The position numbers were made by a program, and so were the translations under genes. The notes beneath the pieces are model-generated. The model was not told the origin of the DNA. It made no database searches and worked only from the letters and a program-made list of their open reading frames with translations. DNA of 64,000 bases, from the NCBI GenBank assembly GCA_020465985.1, contig JAANYP010000849.1:206658-270657 (forward strand), in the 5' to 3' direction. Positions 1 to 11,516 of the stretch are shown here, one piece after another; within the stretch, counting starts at the first letter, position 1, and each line of letters opens with the position of its first letter. Source of the stretch: Centrapalus pauciflorus (lineage: Eukaryota > Streptophyta > Magnoliopsida > Asterales > Asteraceae).

Positions 1-850
1 AAGTCTTTTGGACTTCGGAGTGTTTGAAGGGGTCGATGTTTGTACTCATTGACTTTACAACACTTGGAAATTGAAACGGAGTCTTTTAACCCGAGTTTTC
101 TTAGAGACATGCATGCTTGGACTCGGTTCGATTAGTAGTCTAATGTAAATTGTGTTTTTGGTTTTGGTTATCATGTCTTTGGTTGCCTGTTAGAACGTGA
201 CTACCCGTGGTTCGATCCATGTTTTCTTATTATATATTTAAAAACAAATAAAAATTAGAAATATACGTCTTTTAAATTCAAATTCTCTTTAAATACAAAG
301 TTATAATAAACTAATTGGTCAAAAATCTCAAAAATTACACTAAATGTATTTAACAATATAATTAAATAAAAATATCATTTGAAAATCTATTATTTAATGT
401 ATTAAAATGACTAAATGAAATTATAAATAAAAGCTATTAACTTATATATGTATAATCGATTCAATTCGGTTACCCACGATATTCAAAAGATGAAAACCTA
501 GATCACCCCATAATATGTCGGTTTGGTTTTTTCAGTTTCGGATCAAGCGATTTGGCTCGGTTTTTCGGTTTTATTTGAACACCCCTAGCTTTCTACAGAA
601 GGGTTTATTGCATAAAATAGAAACCTGCTGCCACCAACATTTCTGTTAAAGCATTAACCCAACATTTTCTTCTAAAATAGTTGTATATTACGTAACATCC
701 TTATTTTAATACCAGTACATGCAATTTCCCCATTCGTCATATATGTAACATCCTGCTTATAATCGCATGTAACTCACAAGATCATGTTAAGCAACCATCA
801 TGTTAAAACAATAAACAATACCTAAAACAGCCCACACATTACATTCATAC
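1..850. other. AT-rich intergenic DNA
   Basis: No reading frame of note on either strand. The stretch is strongly AT-rich from about 220 to 440. Apart from the MITE end at about 440-587, I recognise nothing here. Confidence 0.6.
440..587. mobile_element. hAT-type MITE, one end only
   Basis: The stretch ends in TGAACACCCCTA after repeated CGGTTT/CGGTTC motifs. This is the same terminus style as the MITE at 42592-42821. The matching left terminus (AGGGGTGTTCA) was not found upstream, so the left boundary is unknown and the copy may be truncated. Confidence 0.5.
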
Positions 851-1058
851 TGTTAGTGCATGGTGTGTCAAGATAACATCACTACTGCATCATAGTTGAT
901 TTCATAAAACACTTGAGGGTCACACCGATAAGCACAACTGAGCAGATGCAATCAAATTATTGAATAAATTATATTTGATATTATTTATGGCACAAAATGA
1001 TTATTGAAATTAAATTAATTATTAAGTAATTAATTATATCTCAAAGTACGGAGACTAA
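851..1058 (+). repeat. Direct repeat, copy 1 (LTR-like, starts TGTTAG)
   Basis: About 200 bp that recur at 1762-1968 in the same orientation with roughly 90% identity by eye. Both copies begin TGTTAGTG and share the blocks CACTTGAGGG, GAGCAGATGCAATC and TCTCAAAGTACGG. Identity ends after GACTAAAA. The TGTTAG start suggests copia-type LTR fragments, but no coding sequence of an element lies between them. Confidence 0.6.
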
Positions 1059-1761
1059 AATTAATTTTTCGATAGATCATTTTACCATTACTTTTGATAA
1101 AGGAACAGTAGCATTGAATTGTTGGAAAATCATGTTGTGTTTATTGAGATTAATGAGATCAACATGATTGCGGTAGTGGGAAAATCATGTTGTGTTTATC
1201 CGAGAATAAATTATTTTAAAATTAGTCCATAGCTGATTGCGGTAGTGGGAACCACAACGAGATGTCTACGTACTTCAGTGCAGGGACCGTTTTACGCTTG
1301 GTCTAACCCAACGTTATCTGTAACTGGGTGATTATATCGGTTCGAGGCTGGATACAGTAAGAGTAATGATGGAGGCCTAGATAGTCAAGATGAGATTTGC
1401 ACATTCTTTTAACTAATAAGAGATATTTCTGGGTCCCTCGGCGATCGATACTGAAAGAAATGCAAGGTCGTACTCGAATAGACTGATGTGTTCTACTCTG
1501 TCTGTTAAAAATCAGTATGAGATCAGAGAGTCAAGAAACATAATCGTGTTTGCTACGGTTGATCTAATTCATGCCTAGCTTTCAAATTGAAATATCACGA
1601 TGCATGAGATATAACCTAGGTTTCTTTTTGGAAAGTCGTTTACAAGAATGCCCAAATGGGAGTAAGAGTTTCTATGACCTTGGTTGCCTAAAGTGTCTAG
1701 CCATGACCTCCTTTAAGCGCATGCTGCAGTATAGTGATGTCGTCTTACACAAATGGAAGTA
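1059..1761. other. Spacer between the direct repeats, with short tandem duplications
   Basis: No credible gene. Two short blocks are duplicated: AAATCATGTTGTGTTTAT at about 1126 and 1182, and GATTGCGGTAGTGGGAA at about 1164 and 1234. The 79-codon frame starting at 1571 runs into the second LTR-like repeat and resembles nothing I know. Confidence 0.5.
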
Positions 1762-1968
1762 TGTTAGTGTATGGTGTGTCAAGATGACATCACTACTACA
1801 GCATGACTGATTTCATAAAACACTTGAGGGACACACCGAAGAGCACAAATGAGCAGATGCAATCGAACTATTGAATAAATGATATCGGATATTATTTATG
1901 ACACAAAATGATTATTGAAATTAACGTAATTACTGGGTGATTAATTATATCTCAAAGTACGGGGACTA
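1762..1968 (+). repeat. Direct repeat, copy 2 (LTR-like)
   Basis: Partner of 851-1058, offset by 911 bp. After the shared block it continues into AT-rich sequence up to 2087, where gypsy element A is inserted. Confidence 0.6.
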
Positions 1969-2087
1969 AAAGTGCAATATTAGATATTGTAATGATTTAA
2001 TTGTCATTAGATGATAATTAAATAATTATCTAGTCTTTTATTTATTATTGGATATTAAATAAAAGATGTATTTATTTGAATTGACAT

Positions 2088-2217
2088 TGTAACACCCCGA
2101 CTCCCGAGCAGGTACGTGTAATTATCTTATTGACCAATTATTTTATTGAGTATTGCGTTGGTCCAATTGCGTCCCGTATAATGGATTATACGTGTCGGGA
2201 CGGGGATGGCTCTAGCA
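2088..2217 (+). repeat. 5' LTR remnant of element A
   Basis: Starts TGTAACACCCCG and matches 6611-6730 almost base for base, ending at GACGGGGAT. About 90% of the LTR is missing. Confidence 0.85.
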
Positions 2218-2265
2218 TGGTAGCGCGAGATCGAGTCCGCGTTTCGGGTTGCTCATGTGGACCCG

Positions 2266-3423
2266 AAAGATATGCTTGGGTATGCCACATACCAGTTGAG
2301 GGGTGGGGCCTCGCTGTGGTGGAGGTCGATAGAGTCTTCTATGTCCGATTCGCGTGCGTATGCGATGTCTAGGGCCTAGTTTAATGCCATGTTTGAGACT
2401 CAGTATGCGCCCCGTGACGAGCAGCGAGAGATGGAGCGCCGCTTCCTCCATCTACAGCAGAGGGATCTGTCCGTGCATCAGTACGTGGACCGTTTTAACG
2501 AGTACTCCCAGTTTGCGCCGCAGCATGTGGATACAGAGAGGCGCAAGGTTGATGCTTTTGTTGACTGTCTAAGACCAGATATCAGGGAGTTTGTGGGATT
2601 GCAGGAGACGTCATCTTTCGCTAGAGCGCTGGAGTTAGCTCGCATGAGAGAGCGAGAGATCGAGAGGCAGAGGGAGCAGCCGCCTACCCAGAGGCAGCGT
2701 ACGGGGACCTCTGAGCAGTGTAGTTATTGGCGTGAGCCGAGAGAGCAGCAGCCCGAGCAGGGCCGTCATCAGGAGCAGAGTACAGGTTCGCGCAGAGACA
2801 GGGGTAGAGACAGAGGCAGAGATAGAGGCCGAGATGAGAGATCCAGAGGTCAGGGCCAGAGAGACAGCCATGCGGCCAGTCAGAGCAGTGTTGGGCAGGG
2901 GTCCCGGGCATCAGGGAGCAGAGCTGACAGTTCATCCGGGGAGCAAGATTGTCCGAGATGCCACCGTAGGCATGCTGGGCCATGTGCTAGTGATCAGTTC
3001 AGATGTTTCAAATGTGGTCAGTTCGGCCACACAGCTACAGCATGCACAGCCCCTGAGACGTTATGCTTCTGATGTGGGAAGCCGGGCCATCGCATGAGAG
3101 ATTGCCCTGAGATAGCACCAGCAGTACCGGGGGCGAGCACGAGCGGTGCTAGAGCAGAGCCTTCTTCTTCCACCTCTCGCAGGGATGTAGCTCCGAGAGT
3201 CAGAGGCCGGGTGTTCCAGGCCACAGCTGAGGAGGCCAGAGATGCTTCAGATGTTGTTACGGCTACGTATATTCTGAACGGCTTGCGTGCGCGAGTCTTA
3301 TTTGATTCTGGAGCCGATCCCTCATATGTGTCAATGTCCTTCTGTGCTTATTTTAATGTTGCTCCTACTGTGTTATCTGTGCCATTGATTGTTGAGAGGG
3401 TAGACGGCATACCACGCCAGTGA
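2266..3423 (+). pseudogene. gag: Element A gag remnant with zinc knuckles, running into protease
   Basis: Gag would form the retrotransposon capsid and bind its RNA. The frame from 2269 reads through a capsid-like part containing LRGGASLWW, then an Arg/Gln/Glu-rich linker with RDRGRDRGRD repeats. Next comes a CCHC zinc knuckle (CFKCGQFGHTATAC) and the start of a second one (CGKPGHRMRDC). In-frame stops lie at 2377-2379 (TAG) and 3070-3072. The latter is TGA within the second knuckle and fits CGA to TGA decay. After 3072 the same frame continues into the aspartic protease with its active site FDSGAD at about 3301-3318. A frameshift near 3415-3420 follows. The N-terminus is lost by deletion, so no start codon can be assigned. 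Confidence 0.85.
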
Positions 3424-6400
3424 GCCGTGTTTATCGAGAGTGTGCACTCGAGATCGATACTCACCGATTCCTGATCGATCTACTACCTATTGAGATTAGC
3501 AGCTTCAATGTGATCGTTGGTATGGACTGGATGACAGCCGTCAGGAAAACATTCTTTGTGCTAAGAAGATGATCAGGATACCGATTTCTGAGACTGAGAC
3601 CGTGACAGTATACGGAGAGAGGCGAAAGGGCGAGATAGGGATTATCTCGATGGTTAGAGCTCAGAGATATGTGACGAAAGGTTGCGAGACCTTCCTGGCT
3701 TATGTGATTGACGCACATAAGGAGAAGACGAAGGTAGGGGATGTACCTGTAGTGCGAGACTACCCTGAGGTATTCCCAGATGAGTTACCTGGGCTACCGC
3801 CAGATCGCCAGGTAGAGTTACGGATCGACCTTATCCCTGGAGCGGTGCCGATTGCGAAGACGCCTTACAGGCTGGCACCCACTTAGATGCAAGAGATGAT
3901 GACTCAGCTTCAGGAGTTGCTAGATAGGGGATTTATCCGTCCGAGCTCATCGTCGTGGGGATCACCGATGCTGTTTGTGAAGAAGAAAGACGGTACCATG
4001 CGAATGTGTATCGATTATCGAGAGTTAAATAAAGTGACGGTGAAGAATAGATATCCACTTCCGCGAATCGACGATTTATTCGATCAGCTACAGGGATCTA
4101 GCTTCTTTTCGAAGATTGATTTACGATCTGGATATCATCAGCTGAAGGTCAGGGAAGAGGATGTGCCCAAGACAGCCTTCAGGACGCGTTATGGACACTA
4201 CGAGTTCTTAGTCATGCCATTCGGACTGACTAACGCACCCGCAGCCTTCATGGATTTGATGAACAGGGTGTGTAGAGCCATGTTGGATCGTTTTTTGATT
4301 GTGTTCATAGACGACATATTGATCTATTTGAGGAGCGCTGAGGAGCATGAGCAGCACTTGAGGGAGGTCCTGAGCGTGCTGCAGAAAGAGAGACTTTATG
4401 CGAAATTTTCGAAGTGCGAGTTCTGGCTCCGAGAGGTGCAGTTCTTGGGCCATGTTGTGAGCAATGAGGGCATCAAAGTGGATCCCACGAAGATTGAGGC
4501 TGTGATGAGTTGGGAGCATCCTAAGACCGTGCCAGAGATTCGTAGTTTCCTGGGATTAGCAGGCTACTACATACGGTTCATTCAGAACTTTTCGCGGATA
4601 GCCATGCCATTGACGAGACTGACACGGAAAGGCGTACCATTCGAGTGGAATGACGAGCAGAAGACTGCCTTTGCTGAGTTGAGAGCTCGACTATGTCAGG
4701 CGCCGGTGTTGGCTTTGCCCGAGGGTACGGATGACTTCGCTGTGTACTGTGATGCATCAGGGACAGGGTTGGGTTGTGTATTGATGCAGCGGGGCAAGGT
4801 GATTGCCTACGCTTCAAGGCAGTTGAAGACATATGAAGAGAATCATACTGTCCATGATCTTGAGTTGGATTCCATAGTCTTTGCGCTAAAGATATGGCGA
4901 CATTATCTATATGGATCTCAGTTCGTGGTTTATACTGATCACAAGAGCCTTCAGTATCTTTTCAGTCAGAAGGAATTGAACATGCGACAGAGACGTAGTT
5001 TAGAGCTCCTGAACGACTATGACTGTGAGATACAGTATCATCCTGGGAAGGCGAACGTAGTAGCTGACGCCTTGAGCCGTAAAGCGTGTGTTCAGACGGT
5101 TACTTCCCGAGCTGTGAGACTCGAGATCACCTCTACCCTGATTGACAGTCTGAGATTGGCACAGATAGAGGGTTTGCGGGAGCAGAATGTGAAGAGAGAG
5201 AGGTTGGTGGGGCAGACAGGGTCGTTGGTCAGGGATGACCGAGGGATATATACGTTGAGAGGCAGAGTTTGGGTTCCCAGAGTTGGGGACTTGCGACAGC
5301 TGATCCTTGATGAGTCGCATAAGTCGAGGTTGTCTATTCATCCTGGGAGCACAAAGATGTACCGAGACCTCCGAGAGTTTTACTGGTGGCCGGGTATGAA
5401 AAGGGACGTGGGTCGTTACGTCGAGTAGTGCATGACATGTTTGTGGGTCAAAAGTGAGCACCAGAAACCGCACGGCCGTCTACAGCCACTGGAGATTCCC
5501 GAGTGGAAGTGGTACCACATCGCGATGGATTTCATCGTCCGACTTCCTCGTACCGTGCGTGGGAACGATATGATCTGGGTCATAGTGGACCAGTTGACTA
5601 AAAGTGCGCATTTTCTTGCTGTTCGGGGTACGATCACGATGGATCAGCTAGCGCGGCTGTATATAGATGAGGTGGTATCGCGACATGGGATTCCGAAGTC
5701 GATTACTTTTGATCGCGATACTCGATTCACCTCGCGGTTCTGGCAGAGCTTCCAGAGAGAGCTGGGTACCCGGGTTCAGCTGAGTACAGCTTACAGGCCA
5801 CAGACAGATGGGCAGACTGAGCGCACCAACCAGACACTCGAGGACATGTTGAGAGCATGTGCCATAGACTTCAGAGGTAGCTGGGATGTGCATCTCCCGT
5901 TAGTAGAGTTTGCTTAGAATAATAGCTACCACGCCTCGATTAAGATGGCACCGTTTGAAGCGTTATATGGCCGTAAGTGTCTAACCCTAGTGTGTGTTAC
6001 GGTGAGGTCGGTGAGCGACCGATTAGAGGGCCAGAGCTACTTCAGGAGACGAGCGATAAAGTAGCTATGATTCGTGAGCATATGCGTGTTGCGTAGAGCC
6101 GTCAGAAGTGCTATGCTGACCGCCGTACTTCCGAGCTTGAGTTCCGTGTTGGGGATCAGGTATTGCTGAAAGTGTCTCCGTGGAAGGGTGTGATCCGATT
6201 CAGACACTGGGGCAAGCTAAGTCCGACGTATATAGGGCCGCTGAGATAATTGCTAGGGTCAGAGATCAGGCCTACCGATTGAGACTACCGCCAGAGTTAG
6301 CCGGTGTACATGATACATTCCACGTGAGCCATATGAGAAAATGTTTGGCTAAAGAGGATCAGTACGTGCCGTTATCAGAGATATCTGTGGATGATCGGTT

Positions 6401-6575
6401 GAGATATGCTGAGTAGCCAGAGTTAATTACTGATCGGAAGGTGAAGAAGTTGCGTAATAAGGAGATATCATTGGTACTCATTCAATGGAGACATCATAAG
6501 GGTACCAGCGCAACTCGGGAGCCCGAGTCTGAGATGCGGAGTCGTTATCCTTTCTTGTTCCAGAGCCAGAGTTAG
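3420..6575 (+). pseudogene. pol: Element A pol remnant: protease tail, RT, RNase H, integrase, chromodomain
   Basis: Pol copies the element's RNA to DNA and integrates it. The protease tail includes VIVGMDW. The longest intact frame (3887-5428, 513 codons) holds RT with CIDYRELN and the catalytic FIDD at about 4306-4317. It also holds RNase H (CDASGTGLGC, TDHKSL) and the integrase zinc-binding His residues. TAG at 3884-3886 sits immediately before ATG. TAG at 5426-5428 cuts the zinc finger just before CMTC. The integrase core continues to TAG at 5915-5917 (after PLVEFA), then shifts frame. After 6180 a GPL/RIIARVRDQAYRL region leads to a Tekay-like chromodomain tail at about 6415-6575 (KLRNKEISLVLIQWRHHKG). 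This tail is expected to read heterochromatin marks. Confidence 0.92.
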
Positions 6576-6596
6576 ATTCCGGGACGGAATCTTTGT

Positions 6597-6610
6597 AAGG
6601 GGGGAGGATT
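6597..6610 (+). other. Polypurine tract of element A
   Basis: AAGGGGGGAGGATT immediately precedes the 3' LTR start TGTAACATCC, the expected place for the plus-strand primer. Confidence 0.85.
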
Positions 6611-7224
6611 TGTAACATCCCCACTCCCGAGCAGGTACGTGTAATTATCTTATTGACCAATTAATTTTATTGAGTATTGCGTTGGTCCAATTGCGTCCCG
6701 TATAGTGGATTATACGTGTCGGGACGGGGATTACCTGGATTTGGGATATGATTTTAGTTGATAAAGTATAATTATGGATTCACGGGATTAAATGGGATTT
6801 AATGATATACATAGTTGATTTTTAATATTGGGGTCGGGTATCGGTGTCGAACCCGCGAAATAACCGGATCCGTATGCGTGTATATGTGTGTATCGTATGC
6901 TTATCCTTTCCTTCTTTTGTGCAAATCACAGAGATAAGTGTGTGTGTGTGTGTTTCTTTGTTCTGCTGAATTGATTTCAAGCTCAAATTAAGTGAAGATA
7001 ATTGCTGCAAATTGGATTTGAAACCTCCAAGTGGTGTTCTTGAAGTTAAAGGTGAGTAATCTCCAATTTTAAATCTGATTTTAGGTATTAAGTGTTGTGA
7101 TATGTTGGGAATTGGTGTATGTGTGTTTTAGTAGTGTTTTGCTATCAAATTTGTGGATTATGGCTACTAAAATCGGGTTGGAGGGATGAATTCATCTCTG
7201 GACAGAACAGAAGCAGAAACAGGA

Positions 7225-7325
7225 GGTCTGTTCGTCGCGTGAGCGCGGTCGCGACGCGCCAAGCGCGGCCGCGATGATCTTGTTAAGCGCAGGCCGCGAT
7301 CAGGCCAGTGCGGCCGCGATCCTGC
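7225..7325 (+). repeat. GC-rich minisatellite with GCGGCCGCGAT core
   Basis: About four imperfect units of 20-25 bp containing GCGCGGCCGCGAT or near variants. This is a CpG-rich patch in otherwise AT-rich LTR DNA. Confidence 0.7.
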
Positions 7326-7736
7326 TCCAGTGGGCTTGGGTCGGTTTGGGCTTTGGGGGTCCTTTGGGCTGTGTTGTGGGGTACATTTAGGTATGTTAAC
7401 GGTTATGGGATAATTGGGATTAACCTGGGAGAATTAATTTGTGTACAGGGACTGCAAGAGATTGTTACGGGCCGAGTCCGGATCAGACAGTTAGGGAAAT
7501 TGTAGGGGGTGATCCAGGTGAGTACGCGAGACTTTTTCAAAGACTAGTCGCTGTCTTTCGAGTCTTTTGTGTTAATGTTTCATATGTGACTGTATGAATT
7601 GTTTGGGCACTGCGAGCTGCCCCTCAGGTATGATCCTTCTTTCTTTATATGTGTTATATGATTGAGATCCATTATAGTATATCGCGGTGGGTTATCGCGG
7701 GAGCGGTGTAGCTCAGTTTAACCCTGTTTAGGGTTC

Positions 7737-7737
<1 letters not shown>

Positions 7738-7826
<89 letters not shown>
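7738..7826. repeat. (AT)n microsatellite, about 89 bp
   Basis: Uninterrupted alternating AT inside the 3' LTR of element A. Confidence 0.98.
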
Positions 7827-7830
<4 letters not shown>

Positions 7831-7997
7831 CTGTCATTCCTGTTAGCCTCCACGGGCGTGGCTTGGCTCCAGGGGGAGGGATTCCAAAACTGAGAATAGA
7901 ATCTCTGTCTGTATTGGATCTCTAGTGTCTCTGATTAGAGGCCGGTTGGCATGTGTTATGCCACGTAGCGTAGGGCTGCCATGTGACATGCGATATG

Positions 7998-8304
7998 TGA
8001 TGAACCTAACTTGAAGATCCGTGGAATTTGTATATTTTAAAATTCTTCCGTTGTGCGTTTAATACAATTAAAGTTTATGTTTTTACGAAAAACTTATACG
8101 AGTTCCCAACACATACTACATAAAGCAAATACAAACCCAATGTCAAGAACTACACTTGCTAAAATGGTACATGTCTATTAATCTATTACATCATGTCTGA
8201 AAGGTACAAGTTGCTACTCATAACCAAAGATAAATATTACAAGCAAAATATCACAAAAGTAGAGTGGTCTAGATCCTCTTGTAAAATGATGAACCTAACT
8301 TGAA
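7998..8304. repeat. 18-bp direct repeat flanking about 271 bp
   Basis: TGATGAACCTAACTTGAA occurs perfectly at 7998-8015 and 8287-8304. The length would suit a target-site duplication of a non-LTR element, but the DNA between has no clear poly-A end or coding sequence. It may instead mark a rearrangement at the A/D junction. Confidence 0.5.
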
Positions 8305-9408
8305 AGTGCTTGGTGAGTGAGCAGAAAATATAGTTTACATGCACTTATGTGTATGGTATGCAGCTTGTGCCAATTATATTGTAATAGGGACCTGTATTAT
8401 GCTGCCAAATGCATGATTTGCTAAAGAGTATTAAACTGTTGATGCTATTGAGACATTAAACAATTAGAGTGGGAGGATGATAACACCATGCACACGCATT
8501 TGTAGGGATTGACCACATACTGGGCTAGCTACCAATAAACAATGTGGGTATCATCAGAGTGCAATACTATTAATGTGCTTGTCATCAAGTAAATAAGCAC
8601 AATATAACTTAGACTGCCACCCAAATTCTAACAAAAGTATTGGTACTATGCTTTTGTAAGAATCTTGCTAGGATATGCAAGAAAAGCTGTGTAATAGTCA
8701 TGGAAAGTATGCAAGGCTTTAAGCTGATCAGGAAGTAATGACGTGTAGCTTTTATAAGCCGTTTATATTTAAATCACTGCCAATGAAAGCTAAAGGTGCA
8801 ATATGAGTCTCAGTTTACATAAAATATATAGTGTAAGGAAGATGTATTACTCACTAAGATAAGGTATGCTTGCTTATGTAGTGATATCATGCAAAGTTTA
8901 GTGAATCAGGCTCTAAATGTGGACTCGTGCTGCTTAGGCTACTACTAGCTTAAATTATGTTATATTTGCTTGCAATTATGTTTAAGCTATATATCAGGTT
9001 GCAATTTATTTATGTATAAGTCTCTATAATAAGTATGCTAAAGTGCATTGCATTTAAATACATTCATACATACTTCGGATATTGATTCTCGGATCCAAGT
9101 TCTTCGGATCAAAGATCCAAACTTCGGAATAAGGTCCGAGCTTTACCAACTTCGGGTGTTTAACCTCGGATAGGTCATGCGAACTTAGGATGTATGATCC
9201 AAAGTTCAAATTGTCATCCGGATTTTAACATTTGATTTCAAATTTATCTTATAAGTGGTCTGAGCTTCAGGTGAAGGTTCATCCGAACCTTCAGATGTGA
9301 GGTCCGAACCTTTGAATCTCAGATGATTCGAACTTCATCCCTTAAATAGCTCATAATTTTCCATCCTTTATCAAAGATTCGATTTTGTAACAATCATCTG
9401 AGTGAAAT
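8305..9408 (-). repeat. LTR D, left part (split by element C)
   Basis: Related to the LTR of element C on the same strand. Both contain GTGGGTATCATCA, a CTTAG...TTGGTACTA/TTGGTGCTA block and a region near a GTGAGYATGCAGA-like site. The part at 9070-9345 is rich in TTCGGAT/GATCCGA motifs. It carries no genes. The left end is not resolved (about 8100-8300). The sequence resumes at 25681 after element C. Confidence 0.65.
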
Positions 9409-9675
9409 TGTAAGACCCAAATTTCTTAGAGGTCTTAAGACTAGGTACTAGTTGCAATGCAATATCAATCAATAAACTAAGATAAATTAATTATGCGGAA
9501 TATAAACAAGTCAGAAATTAAGTTATAAGGGTACAAACATCTATCTACTACATCAAAATACATATCATAACTATCCAAGCATCCCCAAGGCTAAATTTTT
9601 TTGCTAAGTACCAAAATGAGATGATCAGGGATCTATGCAACTCCAAACTTGATCACAATCCTAACCAATGAACTA
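9409..9675 (-). repeat. Element C 3' LTR fragment
   Basis: Matches 21778-22045, both starting TGTAAGACCC, at roughly 88-90% by eye. The stretch at 9676-9726 before element B is unassigned internal sequence. Confidence 0.85.
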
Positions 9676-10369
9676 GGTTTGAAATTGTCAGATGATCTGA
9701 ATTCAGTCATGTATATGTTGTAGATATGTCACATCCTGCTTTAATCATGCTTGCATAATCCAAAGAATAAATAACAATTACTATAATCATCATATTAAGT
9801 CTAAAGCTTGCATAAAACTAAATAAGCTAGTATAATAAGTCATGCACTACACGTGCTACAAGGTTACATTACTAAGTTGCTATTACATCACAATAATATT
9901 AAGAGTAGCTACCCAGTTCCCAAAGCATCACAAGGCTATACCACAAGCTGAATAGTGAGCTAAAGTCCTCTGGCTTTGTATAACTGACTTTGACATCAGT
10001 TATCATGGCTTTGAGGCTTTACTTTGACTCAATTTAGCTTTGCACTATCTCTGAAGGCTTTGACACTTTTATTAAGCTTTATTATGACTCTGGTACTTAA
10101 CTTTAACTCATAACTGGCTAAAACACTTTAAATTATGTCTGGCGTGCACGAAGAGTCTGTAATTACATTACAGAGTGTATATTAGATCAATAAACTAGCT
10201 TTGACATTTCATAGCTAATATGAATGCATTTAATATAAATACATTCTAGCTTATGCATATACCTTAATACCTTATGACATATATATAATGCATGCTTTTA
10301 AATTTTTTTTATATCTTTACATACTTGATAGTATGTTTTTGCTTCTAATTTTAGCTTATAATCAAGCGC

Positions 10370-10484
<115 letters not shown>

Positions 10485-10621
10485 GGCTGTGATATAATGC
10501 ACATAAACATCCAAGATTCACTATTTGTGAATCTTGAAACTTTTTGCAACAACATACACATGAGAGATTCTCTTTTACTTAGTTTCTATTGTGAATTTAA
10601 TGGAGAAAAGGGTTGTTGGTG

Positions 10622-10632
10622 TACACACACAC

Positions 10633-10722
<90 letters not shown>
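10622..10722. repeat. (CA)n(TA)n(TG)n compound microsatellite
   Basis: CA, then TA, then TG: a self-complementary array. Frames translated through it (poly Tyr-Ile, His-Thr, Cys-Val) are not genes. Confidence 0.95.
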
Positions 10723-11516
10723 ATATAAATACAAGTATATTGGTGTTGTTACTGATTTGGCTTCCATCAATCCACATCAGAGATTTATAATAAAAGAAAA
10801 GGGGATGGGCTGCTATGGACTGTTGTACACACGCACACACATTTGAGATTCATCAAAGAAAAGAACAAGATGTTGGATAGTTTAATACATCCGAGATTCA
10901 CCCCTTGTGTGAATCTCGGTCCTTTCTTTTATGTATATAACACACACACACACACCATATATTTACTTAGTTTTTACTGTAATGCTTCTGTTACTACTGG
11001 ACATTCATACATATTTGAGATTTGGGAAGTAATAAAAAAAAAGGAAAGGGAAGGGTTGCTTGTTGTGTTTGCTGGACACACATCCAAGATTCATGAATCT
11101 CGGATCTCACACACATCACACACTTAACACAAATGAAAAAGGAAAGGAATGCTCCGAGAATATACATATATGTTGTTGTCTGTTTCTGCTATGTAACTAC
11201 ACAAACATTCGAGATTCACGTCATTGCGAATCTTGGTTCTTTACCCTTTCTGTATTCTTTTATTTCAGCTGCCAATTTCAAGAAAATAAAGGTTGTTAAA
11301 TGCTTGTATTTGTTGATTAAACTCACACACATGTACTTAAGCCTTGGCCGAAGCCCAAAGGCCTTCTTGGCCCTTCTTCCTTCCGGTTAAAACAGAAATG
11401 AGAAAGATTGACAGCAGCAACAAACTTCATAATCTCAGAACTTTAATGCCAAATCATGAATTAAGGCTTCAAATTTCTAATATGCTCACTTAAACACATA
11501 ATTGTTTAAATCATTC

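Larger units (their letters stand above)
2088..8000 (+). mobile_element. Element A: degenerate Tekay-type Ty3/gypsy retrotransposon
   Basis: Order is 5' LTR remnant, gag, protease, RT, RNase H, integrase, chromodomain tail, polypurine tract, 3' LTR. The first ~130 bp of the 5' LTR match the start of the 3' LTR (TGTAACA, CTCCCGAGCAGGTACG), and then the sequence jumps into the middle of gag. The rest of the LTR, the PBS and the Gag N-terminus are therefore deleted. The 5 bp before the LTR are GACAT; I could not find this repeat after the 3' LTR. The 3' end is blurred by LTR D and by an 18-bp direct repeat at 7998/8287. The element is dead, with several stops and frameshifts. Confidence 0.9.
6611..8000 (+). 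repeat. 3' LTR of element A, 3' boundary uncertain
   Basis: Starts TGTAACATCCCC. It contains a GC-rich minisatellite at 7225-7325 and an (AT)n tract at 7738-7826. No clear CA terminus with a GACAT target duplication was found. The LTR may continue to about 8110 or be cut by LTR D. The small reading frame at 7308-7505 has no recognisable product. Confidence 0.7.
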
